Positions 34,530 to 43,519 of a DNA stretch of 64,000 nt are shown here, one piece after another. Source of the stretch: Streptococcus iniae (GTDB lineage: Bacteria; Bacillota; Bacilli; Lactobacillales; Streptococcaceae); NCBI RefSeq assembly GCF_030732225.1, contig NZ_CP132230.1, positions 1,516,001-1,580,000 of the forward strand, in the 5' to 3' direction. The notes beneath the pieces are model-generated. The model saw nothing but the letters and a program-made list of their open reading frames with translations. It was not told the origin of the DNA and ran no database searches. Position 1 is the stretch's first letter. Every line of letters starts with the position of its first letter. Position numbers and translations under genes: made by a program.

Positions 34530-35975
34530 ATGATAACAATAGAAAAAACCATAGACCTTCTCAAAGCTGACCATAACTTCCGAGAAGTCATCAACCAAGG
34601 AACTTATTTTTTTAACTTTTCAGGACTAGCATTCAATCACATCAGTTATGATAGCCGAGATGTCTCAACAGACACACTCTTTTTTGCAAAGGGAGCTACT
34701 TTTAAAGCAGATTATCTCAAAAATGCCATCAAAGAAGGCTTACAGGCCTATATTTCAGAAATAGACTATGACCTTGGTATTCCCGCAATTATTGTAACAG
34801 ATATCAAAAAAGCAATGAGTCTCATTGCAATGCAATTTTATGGTAATCCACAAGAGCACCTTAAGCTGCTTGCCTTTACAGGTACAAAAGGCAAGACTAC
34901 TGCAGCTTATTTCGCCTATCATATTCTCAAACAAAGTCATAAGCCAGCTATGCTATCAACCATGAATACAACACTTGATGGCATACATTTTTTCAAATCA
35001 CAACTAACAACTCCTGAGAGCTTGGACCTGTTTAAAATGATGGCTGAATGTGTTAAAAATGGCATGACTCACCTCATCATGGAAGTTTCCAGTCAAGCTT
35101 ACCTTGTAGGACGTGTCTACGGCTTAACTTTTGATGTTGGTGTCTTCTTAAATATCAGCCCTGACCATATTGGTCCTATTGAACACCCGACTTTTGAAGA
35201 CTACTTCTATCATAAGCGTCTTTTAATGAACAATAGCAGAGCAGTTATTATAAATAGCGGCATGGATCACTTTGATATCTTAGCTGAACAAGTTGCTAAC
35301 CAAGACCATGTCTTCTATGGTAATGGGTCTAATAACCAAGTCCTTGACAGCAAAGCATTCTCATTTTCTACTGAAGGCGATTTAGCTGGCCATTATGATA
35401 TCCAATTAATTGGTCGCTTTAATCAGGAAAATGCTATTGCAGCTGGTCTTGCCTGCCAAAAACTTGGTGCAAGTCTAGAAGATATTCATCAAGGCATTGC
35501 AACTACTACTGTTCCTGGACGCATGGAAGTCCTTACACATCCAAGTGGTGCCAAGGTTTTTGTAGACTATGCTCATAATGGCGATAGTCTGGAAAAACTC
35601 GTATCTGTTGTTGAAGAGCATCAAAAAGGTGTGATCACACTCATTATTGGGTCAACAGGTAATAAAGGAGAAAGTCGTCGAGCCGACTTTGGTCATGTCA
35701 TCAATCAGCACCCTCAGCTAAATGTGATTTTAACAGCTGACGACCCTAATTTTGAAGACCCTCAAGTCATTTCAGAAGAAATTGCAAGCCACGTCTCAAG
35801 ACCAATCTCCATCATCAGTGATCGCGAATTAGCTATTAAAGAAGGGCTCAAATGCTGCAAGAATGCAACTGACGCCTTAATCATTGCTGGTAAAGGAGCA
35901 GATGCCTATCAAATCGTCAACGGAACCAAAACAGACTATCTTGGTGATTTAGCAGTTGCTAAACAACACATGTAA
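34530..35975 (+). CDS. murE: UDP-MurNAc-L-Ala-D-Glu:L-lysine ligase
   Basis: 481 residues. ATP-binding P-loop FTGTKGKTT near residue 117, [10 protein letters not shown], the [10 protein letters not shown] block and the C-terminal [10 protein letters not shown]. The DDPN motif, in place of the DNPR of diaminopimelate-adding enzymes, fits the L-lysine type expected in streptococci. It adds the third stem-peptide residue. The end of the gene forms one arm of the palindromic terminator that has been invaded by an IS. Confidence 0.95.
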   Translation: MITIEKTIDLLKADHNFREVINQGTYFFNFSGLAFNHISYDSRDVSTDTLFFAKGATFKADYLKNAIKEGLQAYISEIDYDLGIPAIIVTDIKKAMSLIAMQFYGNPQEHLKLLAFTGTKGKTTAAYFAYHILKQSHKPAMLSTMNTTLDGIHFFKSQLTTPESLDLFKMMAECVKNGMTHLIMEVSSQAYLVGRVYGLTFDVGVFLNISPDHIGPIEHPTFEDYFYHKRLLMNNSRAVIINSGMDHFDILAEQVANQDHVFYGNGSNNQVLDSKAFSFSTEGDLAGHYDIQLIGRFNQENAIAAGLACQKLGASLEDIHQGIATTTVPGRMEVLTHPSGAKVFVDYAHNGDSLEKLVSVVEEHQKGVITLIIGSTGNKGESRRADFGHVINQHPQLNVILTADDPNFEDPQVISEEIASHVSRPISIISDRELAIKEGLKCCKNATDALIIAGKGADAYQIVNGTKTDYLGDLAVAKQHM

Positions 35976-35977
35976 AA

Positions 35978-35997
35978 AAACCGCACGCGTGTGGTTT
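35978..35997. repeat. Left copy of the 20-bp palindrome flanking the second IS
   Basis: AAACCGCACGCGTGTGGTTT; one base different from the right copy at 37689-37708. With the T-rich context it is half of the original murE terminator. Confidence 0.85.
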
Positions 35998-35998
35998 C

Positions 35999-36034
35999 AG
36001 AGTGAAGACAAAGTCCCTGTCTTCACTCTTTTTG
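35999..36034 (+). terminator. Strong terminator at the left end of the second IS
   Basis: AGAGTGAAGACA pairs with TGTCTTCACTCT around AAGTCCC, followed by TTTTT. It would stop murE read-through before the transposase gene. Confidence 0.9.
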
Positions 36035-36169
36035 ATGTTTTTCAAAAGTGGCTCGGACGTAAGCGACTTCCTTCGGAATTCCATTACTCATTTTTTAGCC
36101 CTGGTCTAAAAAATTCCGTCGTGGCTTTTCTAATTCGGAATAAGCCACTCATGCCACCGGAAAAACATC
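36034..36169 (+). ncRNA. Nested 136-nt fold in the leader of the second IS (candidate structured RNA)
   Basis: Four nested helices can be drawn by eye: GATGTTTTTC with GAAAAACATC (36034-36043/36160-36169); AGTGGCT with AGCCACT (36047-36053/36143-36149); CGAC..GGAATT with AATTCCGTCG (36064-36080/36112-36121, bulged); and TTTTTTAG with CTAAAAAA (36091-36098/36106-36113). No ORF or ribosome site is present. It could be a transposase leader, an element-borne RNA or the relic of another palindromic element. Confidence 0.5.
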
Positions 36170-36246
36170 ACAATCGTCATTAAAAGTGAGAGATTTTCTC
36201 TTCTTGGGAGTATAATAATAGTAAAAATAATTGTGAGGTGCTCTCT

Positions 36247-37689
36247 ATGTTTCACAAAGAAAATCCTAATTACAATCGCAATCAAGTCGGTTTTTATACC
36301 CTAGATGAGTTAGTTCCAGAAGATCATCTGCTTCGTCAAATTGACCAAGCTATTGATTTCTCTTTTATTTATGACTTAGTGACAGATAGTTATTGTCTTG
36401 ATAATGGGCGTCCTAGTTTAGATCCAGTGATGTTAGTTAAACTCCCTATTATCCAATGTCTCTTTGGTATTCGTTCTATGAGACAAACCATTAAAGAGAT
36501 AGAAGTGAATGTGGCTTACCGCTGGTTTCTTGGATTGACATTGGAAGATAAGGTCCCTCATTTTACGACTTACGGCAAGAACTACAGTCGTCGTTTTCAA
36601 GATAAACAAGTGATTGAAGCCATCTTTTCTCATATATTAGGGCTATGCCTTAATGCTGGGCTGATTGATCCGACTGAAATTTTTGTGGATGGCACTCATA
36701 TCAAGGCAGCTGCTAACAGTCACAAATATAGCAATCAGAAAGTTGATAGACAAGCTAAGTTTATGAGTGACCAATTGGAGCTGGAAATTGCTAGGGACAG
36801 GGAGAAACATGAAAAAAAGTCGCTAGGGCTCGCCAAAGAAAAAGAGCCCATAAATAAGAAAGTTTCTACGACCGATTCTGAAAGTGGTTGGTATCATAAG
36901 GGAGAACATAAAGATGTCTTTGCTTACACAAGTCAAGTGGCATGCGATAAGAATGGTTGGGTCTTAGCCTATACTGTAGATGCAGGAAATACTCATGATA
37001 GTCAAGCATTTCCTGCACTTTGGAAGAAGATAAAAGAGTTCCGGCCAGACTTTATTATCGCTGATTCTGGCTACAAGACTCCTAGTATTGCCAAGTTACT
37101 CTTGGATAATGAAGTGAGACCTGTTTTCCCCTATACTAGGCCTCGTGGTAAGAAAGGCAATTTAAGACCAAATGATTTTATTTATGACTCCTATTATGAG
37201 TGTTATCTTTGTCCTGAACACCAAGTATTGTCTTATACAACAACAAATCGAGCTGGCTACAGAGAATATAAAAGTGCCCCCGAAATTTGTGTTTCTTGTC
37301 CCCTTCTAGGAATTTGTACTGACAGTAAGAATCACCAAAAGGTAGTGACCCGACATATCTGGAAAGACTACCTGGATATTTGTGAGGATATTCGGCATCA
37401 AAGTGATATGAAAGAACTCTATAAACAGCGCAAACAGAGTATTGAGCGGCTTTTTGGAACGGCTAAAGAATACCACAACCTTCGTTATACTAGAGAAATT
37501 GGAAAGTCCAAAATGAAAGCTAAAGTTGGACTGACTTTAGCGTGCCTAAATCTCAAAAAATGGGTTAAAATGATGGCTGGGAAGCCTTTTTATTTTGGCC
37601 TTAAATGCCTTATTTATCTGATTTTAGTGAAATTTAGGCGAAACAATAAAAAACAAACTAGCAAGGGCACTAGTTTGTCTTCAATCTGA
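36247..37689 (+). CDS. IS1182-type DDE transposase (second element)
   Basis: 480 residues from ATG 36247, which has GAGGTG upstream; GTG 36238 is inside that site. A DUF772-like N-terminus (NGRPSLDPVMLVKL) leads to the DDE core: EIFVDGTHIKAAAN, FIIADSGYKTPSIAK and SIERLFGTAKEYHNLRY. A cysteine-bearing insert (CYLCPEH, CVSCPLLGIC) could bind zinc. It appears intact and is not closely similar to the transposase at 15507. The TATAAT at 36211-36216 is the likely -10. Confidence 0.92.
   Translation: MFHKENPNYNRNQVGFYTLDELVPEDHLLRQIDQAIDFSFIYDLVTDSYCLDNGRPSLDPVMLVKLPIIQCLFGIRSMRQTIKEIEVNVAYRWFLGLTLEDKVPHFTTYGKNYSRRFQDKQVIEAIFSHILGLCLNAGLIDPTEIFVDGTHIKAAANSHKYSNQKVDRQAKFMSDQLELEIARDREKHEKKSLGLAKEKEPINKKVSTTDSESGWYHKGEHKDVFAYTSQVACDKNGWVLAYTVDAGNTHDSQAFPALWKKIKEFRPDFIIADSGYKTPSIAKLLLDNEVRPVFPYTRPRGKKGNLRPNDFIYDSYYECYLCPEHQVLSYTTTNRAGYREYKSAPEICVSCPLLGICTDSKNHQKVVTRHIWKDYLDICEDIRHQSDMKELYKQRKQSIERLFGTAKEYHNLRYTREIGKSKMKAKVGLTLACLNLKKWVKMMAGKPFYFGLKCLIYLILVKFRRNNKKQTSKGTSLSSI
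37653..37678 (-). terminator. Inward-facing terminator at the right end of the second IS
   Basis: ACAAACTAG and CTAGTTTGT form a perfect stem; read on the minus strand it is followed by TTTTTTATT. It would stop antisense transcription entering from the right. It overlaps the transposase 3' end. Confidence 0.8.
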
Positions 37690-37708
37690 AACCACACGCG
37701 TGTGGTTT
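37689..37708. repeat. Right copy of the 20-bp palindrome flanking the second IS
   Basis: AAACCACACGCGTGTGGTTT, a perfect palindrome followed by TTTT. It probably also terminates the convergent lipoprotein gene. Confidence 0.85.
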
Positions 37709-37752
37709 TTTTACATGTGTTGTTACTGCTGCACTTAAATAATCACATTCCA

Positions 37753-38217
37753 CTATTTCGCAGGCTTACCAACTGGAATCAGATTTCTCCCTTGTGATGA
37801 TTTGGCGATAACCTCAAAATCACCTTTACTTTTCTCAAAGCCAACTGTTATTGCAGTTTTTTGATTTGGTAATGTTTTAGCTAAGTCAGCTGTTTCTTTT
37901 CGAATTTCATAGATTTGATTATATTCTTCTTTTGTTGCCAAACTTTTTTTAGCAGCTTTCATGGCCTTTGATAATGCCACTTTTTTATCACCAATCAAGC
38001 TTACCTTGATATTATTGTAGCCTTTTGGAAAGTCAGAATCTTTGACGTTTTTTTCAACGTTAATAGAAACATTTTTAGCATCAAACCTTTCCATTATCAA
38101 TTGTTTTTCTTTGGCATAAATACCTTTTACAGTTGTCGTCTGCGTTTTTTGATTTTTACAAGCTACTAATGAAATCATCGATAGTAGTGCAACAGTATAA
38201 ATCATGATTTTTTTCAT
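37753..38217 (-). CDS. Small lipoprotein of unknown function, 154 aa
   Basis: The N-terminus is a lipoprotein signal (MISLVACKN, Cys20). The mature part is lysine-rich with repeated KKS/AKK elements and short strands (NIKVSLIGDKKVALSKAMK, TAITVGFEKSKGDFEVIAKS). I recognise no family. It diverges from the ferric-hydroxamate operon across a 290-bp region and converges on the IS. A role near the siderophore system is only suggested by position. Confidence 0.75.
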   Translation of the reverse strand: MKKIMIYTVALLSMISLVACKNQKTQTTTVKGIYAKEKQLIMERFDAKNVSINVEKNVKDSDFPKGYNNIKVSLIGDKKVALSKAMKAAKKSLATKEEYNQIYEIRKETADLAKTLPNQKTAITVGFEKSKGDFEVIAKSSQGRNLIPVGKPAK

Positions 38218-38376
38218 ATTTTCCTTCTCCCTTTATCACTCTCCATTGATAGACTTCATTATAACATAGTTTTTGTTTGACATAAAATTATTGAAAATCC
38301 AAAAGACTCTCATTTCTAATCAAGCCCAAATCCTTTGGCACATAGTAAGTGTTTGTGAAAAAATAGCTTTTATTTA

Positions 38377-38408
38377 TAACCATTCTCGCTACTATTTTTA
38401 ACCATTCT
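38377..38408. promoter_or_regulatory. Direct repeats TAACCATTCT upstream of the fhu-like operon
   Basis: TAACCATTCT occurs at 38377-38386 and 38399-38408, start-to-start spacing 22 bp (two helical turns). It lies about 55 bp upstream of the extended -10 TGCTATAAT (38457-38465). It could be an activator or repressor site; the protein is unknown. Confidence 0.45.
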
Positions 38409-38507
38409 AAACAAGTAAAAATACTGATGAAAAGGCTTTTTTAAGCTTTTTTTATGTGCTATAATGGAATTGCTTTAGGCAAAAAATTCACAAAGAAGGA
38501 GGTTTTT

Positions 38508-39290
38508 ATGTCAACCATTAGTGCACAAAACATTTCCGTTAATTATGATCAAAAACCAGTGCTTTCTGAGTTATCCTTAACCCTTATGACTCATAAAATA
38601 ACAACAATTATTGGTGCAAATGGTTGTGGCAAATCAACTTTGCTAAAAGCATTAAGCAGAATAATACCACTTCAAAAAGGAAGTGTTCTAATAGATGGCC
38701 AAGCTATTGCACAACTACCAACCAAAGAAGTTGCTAAAAAAATAGCGCTACTTCCTCAGGTTCAAGACATTACAGAAGGCATCACTGTATTTGAGTTGGT
38801 CTCCTATGGGCGTTACCCTCATCAAGGGCAATTTGGACGCCTCACTGAAGCTGATTATGCCATTATTGAATGGGCTATGACAGCAACAAATATCAACAGT
38901 CTTGCTAATGATTACGTTGATAATTTATCTGGTGGGCAAAAACAACGCGTTTGGATTGCTATGGCTCTAGCTCAAGACACCGATACTATTTTTCTTGACG
39001 AGCCAACAACATACCTTGATATGAACCACCAACTAGAAATTTTAGAACTTCTCAAAAAGCTTAACCAAGAAGCTCATAAAACCATTATTATGGTCTTACA
39101 CGACCTTAATTTGTCGTCACGTTATTCTGACTATTTACTTGCTATGGAAAATGGTAAGATTGCTAAAGAAGGCCCTGTTCAAGAGGTCATCACAAGTGAC
39201 CTTATGGCTAGTCTTTTTAAAATCGATGCACAGCTTATTGAAGACCCTATCCATAAATGCCCCATTATACTGACTTATCAGTTACTATAA
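38508..39290 (+). CDS. fhuC: Iron-hydroxamate ABC transporter ATPase
   Basis: 260 residues from ATG 38508, which has AAGGAGG five bases upstream. Walker A GANGCGKST, signature LSGGQKQRVWIAMALAQ and Walker B TIFLDEPTTYLD match the FepC/FhuC group. It powers import through FhuB-FhuG. It is the first gene of a four-gene operon equivalent to S. pyogenes ftsABCD. Confidence 0.93.
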   Translation: MSTISAQNISVNYDQKPVLSELSLTLMTHKITTIIGANGCGKSTLLKALSRIIPLQKGSVLIDGQAIAQLPTKEVAKKIALLPQVQDITEGITVFELVSYGRYPHQGQFGRLTEADYAIIEWAMTATNINSLANDYVDNLSGGQKQRVWIAMALAQDTDTIFLDEPTTYLDMNHQLEILELLKKLNQEAHKTIIMVLHDLNLSSRYSDYLLAMENGKIAKEGPVQEVITSDLMASLFKIDAQLIEDPIHKCPIILTYQLL

Positions 39291-39314
39291 ATTTGTTCTA
39301 GGAGATTAGAATAC

Positions 39315-40241
39315 ATGAAAAAATTAACACTATTTCTGACACTTTTTGTGACAAGCTTTTTCCTAATAGCTTGCGCAAACCAGAAGCAATCAAGTGAAAG
39401 TGCTTCAAAAATATCTAGCATGCCAAAAATTTCAGGATTCACCTATAAAGGTAAAATTCCAGAAAACCCAAAACGTGTGGTCAGCTTATCATCAACCTAC
39501 ACTGGCTACCTTGCAAAATTAGGTTTGCCTATAGTTGCCATGACCTCTTATGATGCGAAAAATCCTATTTTAAAAGACTATACTAAAGGTGCAAAAGTTG
39601 TTTCAGCCACTGATTTAGAAGCAATTGCTGCCTTAAAACCCGATCTCATTGTGGTAGGGTCAAATGAAGAAAACAAGGAGCAATTAGCAGAGATTGCACC
39701 ATTAATTTCTATTGAATACCGTAAACATGATTATTTACAAGTCTTTACAGATTTCGGAAAAGTCTTTAACAAAGAAAACCTTACTCAAAAATGGTTAAGG
39801 GATTGGAATAAAAAAACGCAAGATCTCGGTAAAGAGATGAAATCTTTGACTGGAAAAGATGCTACTTTTACAATCATTGGTCTTTTTGAAAAAGAAATCT
39901 ACCTTTTTGGTAAAGATTGGGGACGTGGTGGAGAGATTATCCATCAAGCTTTCCAATATAAAGCACCAGCTAAGGTCGAACAAGACGTTTTTCCTAAAGG
40001 CTATTTATCAATCTCTCAAGAAGTGTTACCAGATTATACTGGTGATTACCTTGTTGTTGCTGCTGAGGATGAAAAAACAGGCTCAGCCTTATACGAGAGT
40101 GACCTCTGGAAAAATATTCCTGCCGTAAAAGAGAATCATGTGATTAAAGTTAATGCAAATACCTTTTATTTCACAGATCCCCTTTCATTAGAATACGAAT
40201 TAAAAACCCTTAAAAAAGGGATTTTAAACAGTCAAAAATAA
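39315..40241 (+). CDS. fhuD: Iron-hydroxamate-binding lipoprotein
   Basis: 308 residues. The lipoprotein signal ends FFLIACANQ (Cys20). The body has the type III binding-protein pattern: [37 protein letters not shown], and a C-terminal [20 protein letters not shown]. It binds ferric hydroxamates outside the membrane. It lies 24 bases after fhuC. Confidence 0.92.
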   Translation: MKKLTLFLTLFVTSFFLIACANQKQSSESASKISSMPKISGFTYKGKIPENPKRVVSLSSTYTGYLAKLGLPIVAMTSYDAKNPILKDYTKGAKVVSATDLEAIAALKPDLIVVGSNEENKEQLAEIAPLISIEYRKHDYLQVFTDFGKVFNKENLTQKWLRDWNKKTQDLGKEMKSLTGKDATFTIIGLFEKEIYLFGKDWGRGGEIIHQAFQYKAPAKVEQDVFPKGYLSISQEVLPDYTGDYLVVAAEDEKTGSALYESDLWKNIPAVKENHVIKVNANTFYFTDPLSLEYELKTLKKGILNSQK

Positions 40242-40256
40242 TAAGGACCTACGTTC

Positions 40257-41285
40257 ATGATTGAGAGTAAACCATCTCAAGTAATTCATCATAAGCCAAA
40301 ATCATTTTGGCTTCTTTTTGTCATCATATCCCTTTTATTGCTAAGTGGTGTCTATTTGGGATTGCGCTTTGGTGCTTGGAATTTTTCACATCAAGACCTC
40401 CTCAAAGTGATTCGACATCAAGCAATAGATCATCGACAATCCAGTATTTTTTGGGAAATGCGCTTACCTCGACTTTTAGCAACTTTACTTGTTGGTGCGG
40501 CACTTGCCGTTTCAGGAGCCATTATGCAAGCCGTGACGCGCAACCCTATTGCAGACCCTGGACTTTTGGGGATAAATGCTGGGGCTGGCCTGGCACTGGT
40601 TGTCGCCTATGCTATCTTTCATCACCTTCATTATATCTCAATAATCTTGGTTTGTTTATTAGGAGCCAGTCTTGCTTGCTTACTTGTCTTTGGTCTTTCA
40701 TATCAATACGCAAAAGGCTACCAGCAATTGCGTCTGGTTCTCTCAGGAGCCATGATTTCCATGTTTCTATCTGCCATAGGGCAAGGGATTACCACTTATT
40801 TTAATTTGGCAACTTCAGTCATTGGCTGGCAAGCTGGGGGTTTTATTGGCCTCAATTGGACCATGTTAAAGATTATTGCTCCCCTTATCATCTTCGCTTT
40901 AGCTTTAGCACAGCTTCTTTCTTATCAGTTGTCTATTTTAAGCCTTAGTGAACTAAGAGCAAAAGCATTAGGGCAAAAAACCTTTCATCTAACACTAGTT
41001 TTTTTAAGCATCGTCCTTATCCTTGCTTCTGCCTCTGTTGCTATTGCCGGCTCTATTTCCTTTGTTGGTCTTGTTGTTCCGCATATCATTAAAGCCCAAT
41101 CCTTTGGAAATTACAAACAGAGTTTGCCTTTAATTGGCCTTTTAGGAGCTACCTTTATGGTCTGGGTTGACTTTTTCTGCCGAAACCTAAACCCTCCTTA
41201 TGAGACACCTTTAACAGCGTTAGTCAGCTTGATTGGTCTTCCAGCTTTTCTTTGGTTAATTAAAAAAGGAGGAGCCATGAAATGA
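40257..41285 (+). CDS. fhuB: Iron-siderophore ABC transporter permease FhuB
   Basis: 342 residues with about nine spans. FecCD motifs: RLPRLLATLLVGAALAVSGA, QAVTRNPIADPGLLGINAG and GSISFVGLVVPHI. It lies 15 bases after fhuD and overlaps fhuG by four bases (ATGA). Confidence 0.93.
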   Translation: MIESKPSQVIHHKPKSFWLLFVIISLLLLSGVYLGLRFGAWNFSHQDLLKVIRHQAIDHRQSSIFWEMRLPRLLATLLVGAALAVSGAIMQAVTRNPIADPGLLGINAGAGLALVVAYAIFHHLHYISIILVCLLGASLACLLVFGLSYQYAKGYQQLRLVLSGAMISMFLSAIGQGITTYFNLATSVIGWQAGGFIGLNWTMLKIIAPLIIFALALAQLLSYQLSILSLSELRAKALGQKTFHLTLVFLSIVLILASASVAIAGSISFVGLVVPHIIKAQSFGNYKQSLPLIGLLGATFMVWVDFFCRNLNPPYETPLTALVSLIGLPAFLWLIKKGGAMK

Positions 41286-42280
41286 TTCCTCAAAAAACAA
41301 AAGTAATCGCCAGCCTTTTACTTGCCTTAGTGCTGTTGATTCTAGTATCTTTAGCTATCGGTGATTCTAACTTCTCTATCAAACCTTTACTGGAACTACT
41401 TTTGGGCAAAGAGAATCCTTCGCTAATTTTTATTATCACAAAAATCAGACTTCCTAGGATTTTAGCTGCACTTTTCGGCGGAGCCTCATTAGCCCTAGCA
41501 GGAATCTTGCTACAAACCCTAACCAAAAATCCTTTAGCTGATTCTGGTATTTTAGGGATAAACGCTGGCGCTGGTATTGTCATGACCCTTGTTATTAGTT
41601 TTTTTGCCGTTGAGAATCCACTAATCATTAAATTGCTTCCCTTTTTAGCCACTCTAGGTGGTGCTGTTACGGTTAGTCTTGTCTATTTCTTTTCTGTAAG
41701 CAAGACTGGAAAGCTTAATCCTGTCACCTTAATTATCATTGGTGTTAGCATCTCAATGATGTTATCAAGTCTAATGGTTGCTATTGTGGGAAACATCAAT
41801 AAATACAAGGTCGATTACGTTATCAATTGGCTTAGCGGTCGTATTACTGGTGATGATTGGCCTACTTTAGTGGCAACTCTGCCACTCTTAATAATACTTG
41901 CAGGACTTACTTATTACAGAGCCTACACGCTTAATATTCTAACATTGTCTGAAGAGAGCGCACGCTCACTTGGTATCCGTCTTGAAAAAGAGCGGCTCAT
42001 TACTTTAGGGTTAGCTACCGGTCTAGCAGCAGCAAGTGTTGCTTTAATTGGAAACATTACCTTTATTGGTTTGATTTCAGGCCACCTGAGTCGCCGTTTG
42101 GTTGGCAATGACCATCGTATAGCCTTACCTGTCAGCGCCATTTTAGGAATGCTCATTCTATTAAGTGCTGATACCATTGGTCGTGTCTTTCTTGTTGGGA
42201 GTAATATTCCAACAGGTGTTATTGTCTCAATCATTGGTGCACCCTACTTCTTATATTTAATGCGAAAAATAAAGAGTTAG
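41282..42280 (+). CDS. fhuG: Iron-siderophore ABC transporter permease FhuG
   Basis: 332 residues, FecCD type: RLPRILAALFGGASLALAG, QTLTKNPLADSGILGINAG and GNITFIGLISGHLSRRLVG. It forms the channel heterodimer with FhuB. Its stop codon lies inside the bidirectional terminator that follows. Confidence 0.93.
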   Translation: MIPQKTKVIASLLLALVLLILVSLAIGDSNFSIKPLLELLLGKENPSLIFIITKIRLPRILAALFGGASLALAGILLQTLTKNPLADSGILGINAGAGIVMTLVISFFAVENPLIIKLLPFLATLGGAVTVSLVYFFSVSKTGKLNPVTLIIIGVSISMMLSSLMVAIVGNINKYKVDYVINWLSGRITGDDWPTLVATLPLLIILAGLTYYRAYTLNILTLSEESARSLGIRLEKERLITLGLATGLAAASVALIGNITFIGLISGHLSRRLVGNDHRIALPVSAILGMLILLSADTIGRVFLVGSNIPTGVIVSIIGAPYFLYLMRKIKS

Positions 42281-42301
42281 AAGAAAAACTTCTAACTCTT
42301 T
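42271..42301. terminator. Bidirectional terminator between fhuG and the DUF1803 gene
   Basis: AAAGAGTTAGAAG and CTTCTAACTCTTT form a 13-bp perfect stem around AAAAA. It overlaps the 3' ends of both convergent genes. Confidence 0.9.
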
Positions 42302-42953
42302 ATTTGGCATAAAATGACATTTTTTCTTTATCCAATGCCATTGTCAACTTGTATTTCGTGCTTTCAACTTCTTCAATATAACCTAATAGTACTAAGGCTT
42401 GACAAAAAATATCTGGCCTTTTTTGCATGACAATATCTTTTCGCAAAAATTTAGCTAAAAAAGTCGTCAGATACTTCATTGCATAAGCTTCATTAACATC
42501 TCCAAGTAAATCAAATAATGGTTTTTGCTCATCTGAAACAGCTTGTCCTCTTGTCAGACGAGAAAAATAGTTCGACAAGCTCAAGCGCCTTCTTTGAAAA
42601 TCTGTTTTTTCAAAAATCAGAAGGTCATTTGTGCTATTCTTTAGACAGGTCTCAAACTCTAAGGCCATCAATTGATGATACCTGTCACTGCAGTCATCAC
42701 AAAACATCATTTGGTCTAACTCAAGGCTATTGATTTCCTCATTTAAGGGTAGCTTTAAATAATAGCGTTTTTCTGAGCGAATAATATAACCTGCTCTAAC
42801 AAATGCTTCAATATGCTTATCAATAGCCTCAACATCAAAAAAAGCTTTCTTGATGTGACGTAAGGTGACACCCTCATTGTCCCATAGAAAATTGATCACT
42901 TGTTGAAAAAATGGCGTTTGGGTTAATTTGTCTGGATTAATAACAATCAACAT
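42300..42953 (-). CDS. DUF1803-like protein
   Basis: About 217 residues from ATG 42953 (MLIVINPDKLTQTPFFQQVI). The N-terminus looks like a winged helix (DNEGVTLRHIKKAFFDVEAIDKHIEAFVRAGYI), followed by a pair of cysteines (MMFCDDC) and helical sequence (YAMKYLTTFLAKFLRKDI). It matches what I recall as a DUF1803 streptococcal protein that accompanies ppaC. The winged-helix suggestion is mine; no function is known. Confidence 0.75.
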   Translation of the reverse strand: MLIVINPDKLTQTPFFQQVINFLWDNEGVTLRHIKKAFFDVEAIDKHIEAFVRAGYIIRSEKRYYLKLPLNEEINSLELDQMMFCDDCSDRYHQLMALEFETCLKNSTNDLLIFEKTDFQRRRLSLSNYFSRLTRGQAVSDEQKPLFDLLGDVNEAYAMKYLTTFLAKFLRKDIVMQKRPDIFCQALVLLGYIEEVESTKYKLTMALDKEKMSFYAK

Positions 42954-43031
42954 AATAGCATTTCGTCCTCTCTTTAAACATCCTGGCACGCCCTTTTAAC
43001 ATTCTTATTAGCTGTAACAAAGAAAGGGCTG

Positions 43032-43054
43032 AAAAAAAGTGGGAGAACCCACTT
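43032..43054 (-). terminator. Terminator of the ppaC operon
   Basis: On the minus strand AAGTGGG pairs with CCCACTT around TTCT, followed by seven T residues right after the stop codon. Confidence 0.92.
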
Positions 43055-43519
43055 CTAAAGATATTCTCCTTTGATAACAAAGAACGTTCCTCTAATCTCA
43101 CCAGCTAATTTTGACCGTTGGCGAGCAAATTTAAATTTGCCTTCAAATTCTTTAGGGATGTCAATACCATTTGACAATTTAAAGCCAACTGCACGTTTGC
43201 CGCCTTCTTCTAGGGTATACAAGACATTAACTGCAAGACCATTATCGTAGTAGACATGTGACCAAAGAATACCATCTACCTCAAACTGAGAAAGGCAAAG
43301 GGCTTGATAAGGAAAAACCATATCGCGCTCACTTAAGACCTCTTCAATAAAAGGTAAAATTTCTGGTTTTTCTTCTGGTGTAAAGACTTCATAAGTTAAT
43401 TGATATTTATTCCAGAAGTAGCGAGCCTCGTTAGCTCTTAGGCCTGCAAGCACTTCTTTAACTGGACTTTTGTCTAACAAGTGAGTTTCAACTTCTTTAA
43501 AATTGACTGTATAACTCAT
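43055..43519 (-). CDS. Hypothetical protein coupled to ppaC, 154 aa
   Basis: A soluble, mixed alpha/beta product with no motif that I know. The start shares one base with the ppaC stop, so the two are translationally coupled. Features: an acidic N-terminal half (VFTPEEKPEILPFIEEVLSE) and a strand-rich C-terminal half (GILWSHVYYDNGLAVNVLYTLEEG). The strict coupling argues for a role tied to pyrophosphatase expression or phosphate metabolism, but this is only inference. Confidence 0.75.
   Translation of the reverse strand: MSYTVNFKEVETHLLDKSPVKEVLAGLRANEARYFWNKYQLTYEVFTPEEKPEILPFIEEVLSERDMVFPYQALCLSQFEVDGILWSHVYYDNGLAVNVLYTLEEGGKRAVGFKLSNGIDIPKEFEGKFKFARQRSKLAGEIRGTFFVIKGEYL

Larger units (their letters stand above)
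35998..37688 (+). mobile_element. Second IS1182-like element, inserted in the murE terminator palindrome
   Basis: The inner ends CAGAGTGAAGACAAA (35998-36012) and the reverse complement of 37674-37688 match at 14 of 15 bases. Outside them lie two copies of a 20-bp palindrome, and beyond these ACAACACATGT (35963-35973) and its inverse (37713-37723). Restored without the IS, the site would be a long palindromic terminator. It carries one intact transposase, inward-facing terminators at both ends and a folded leader. Confidence 0.85.

Noticed and set aside
38218..38507. Classical Fur or PerR box upstream of the siderophore operon
   Set aside because: No 15-bp palindrome near TTATAATNATTATAA was found; only the direct repeats stand out.
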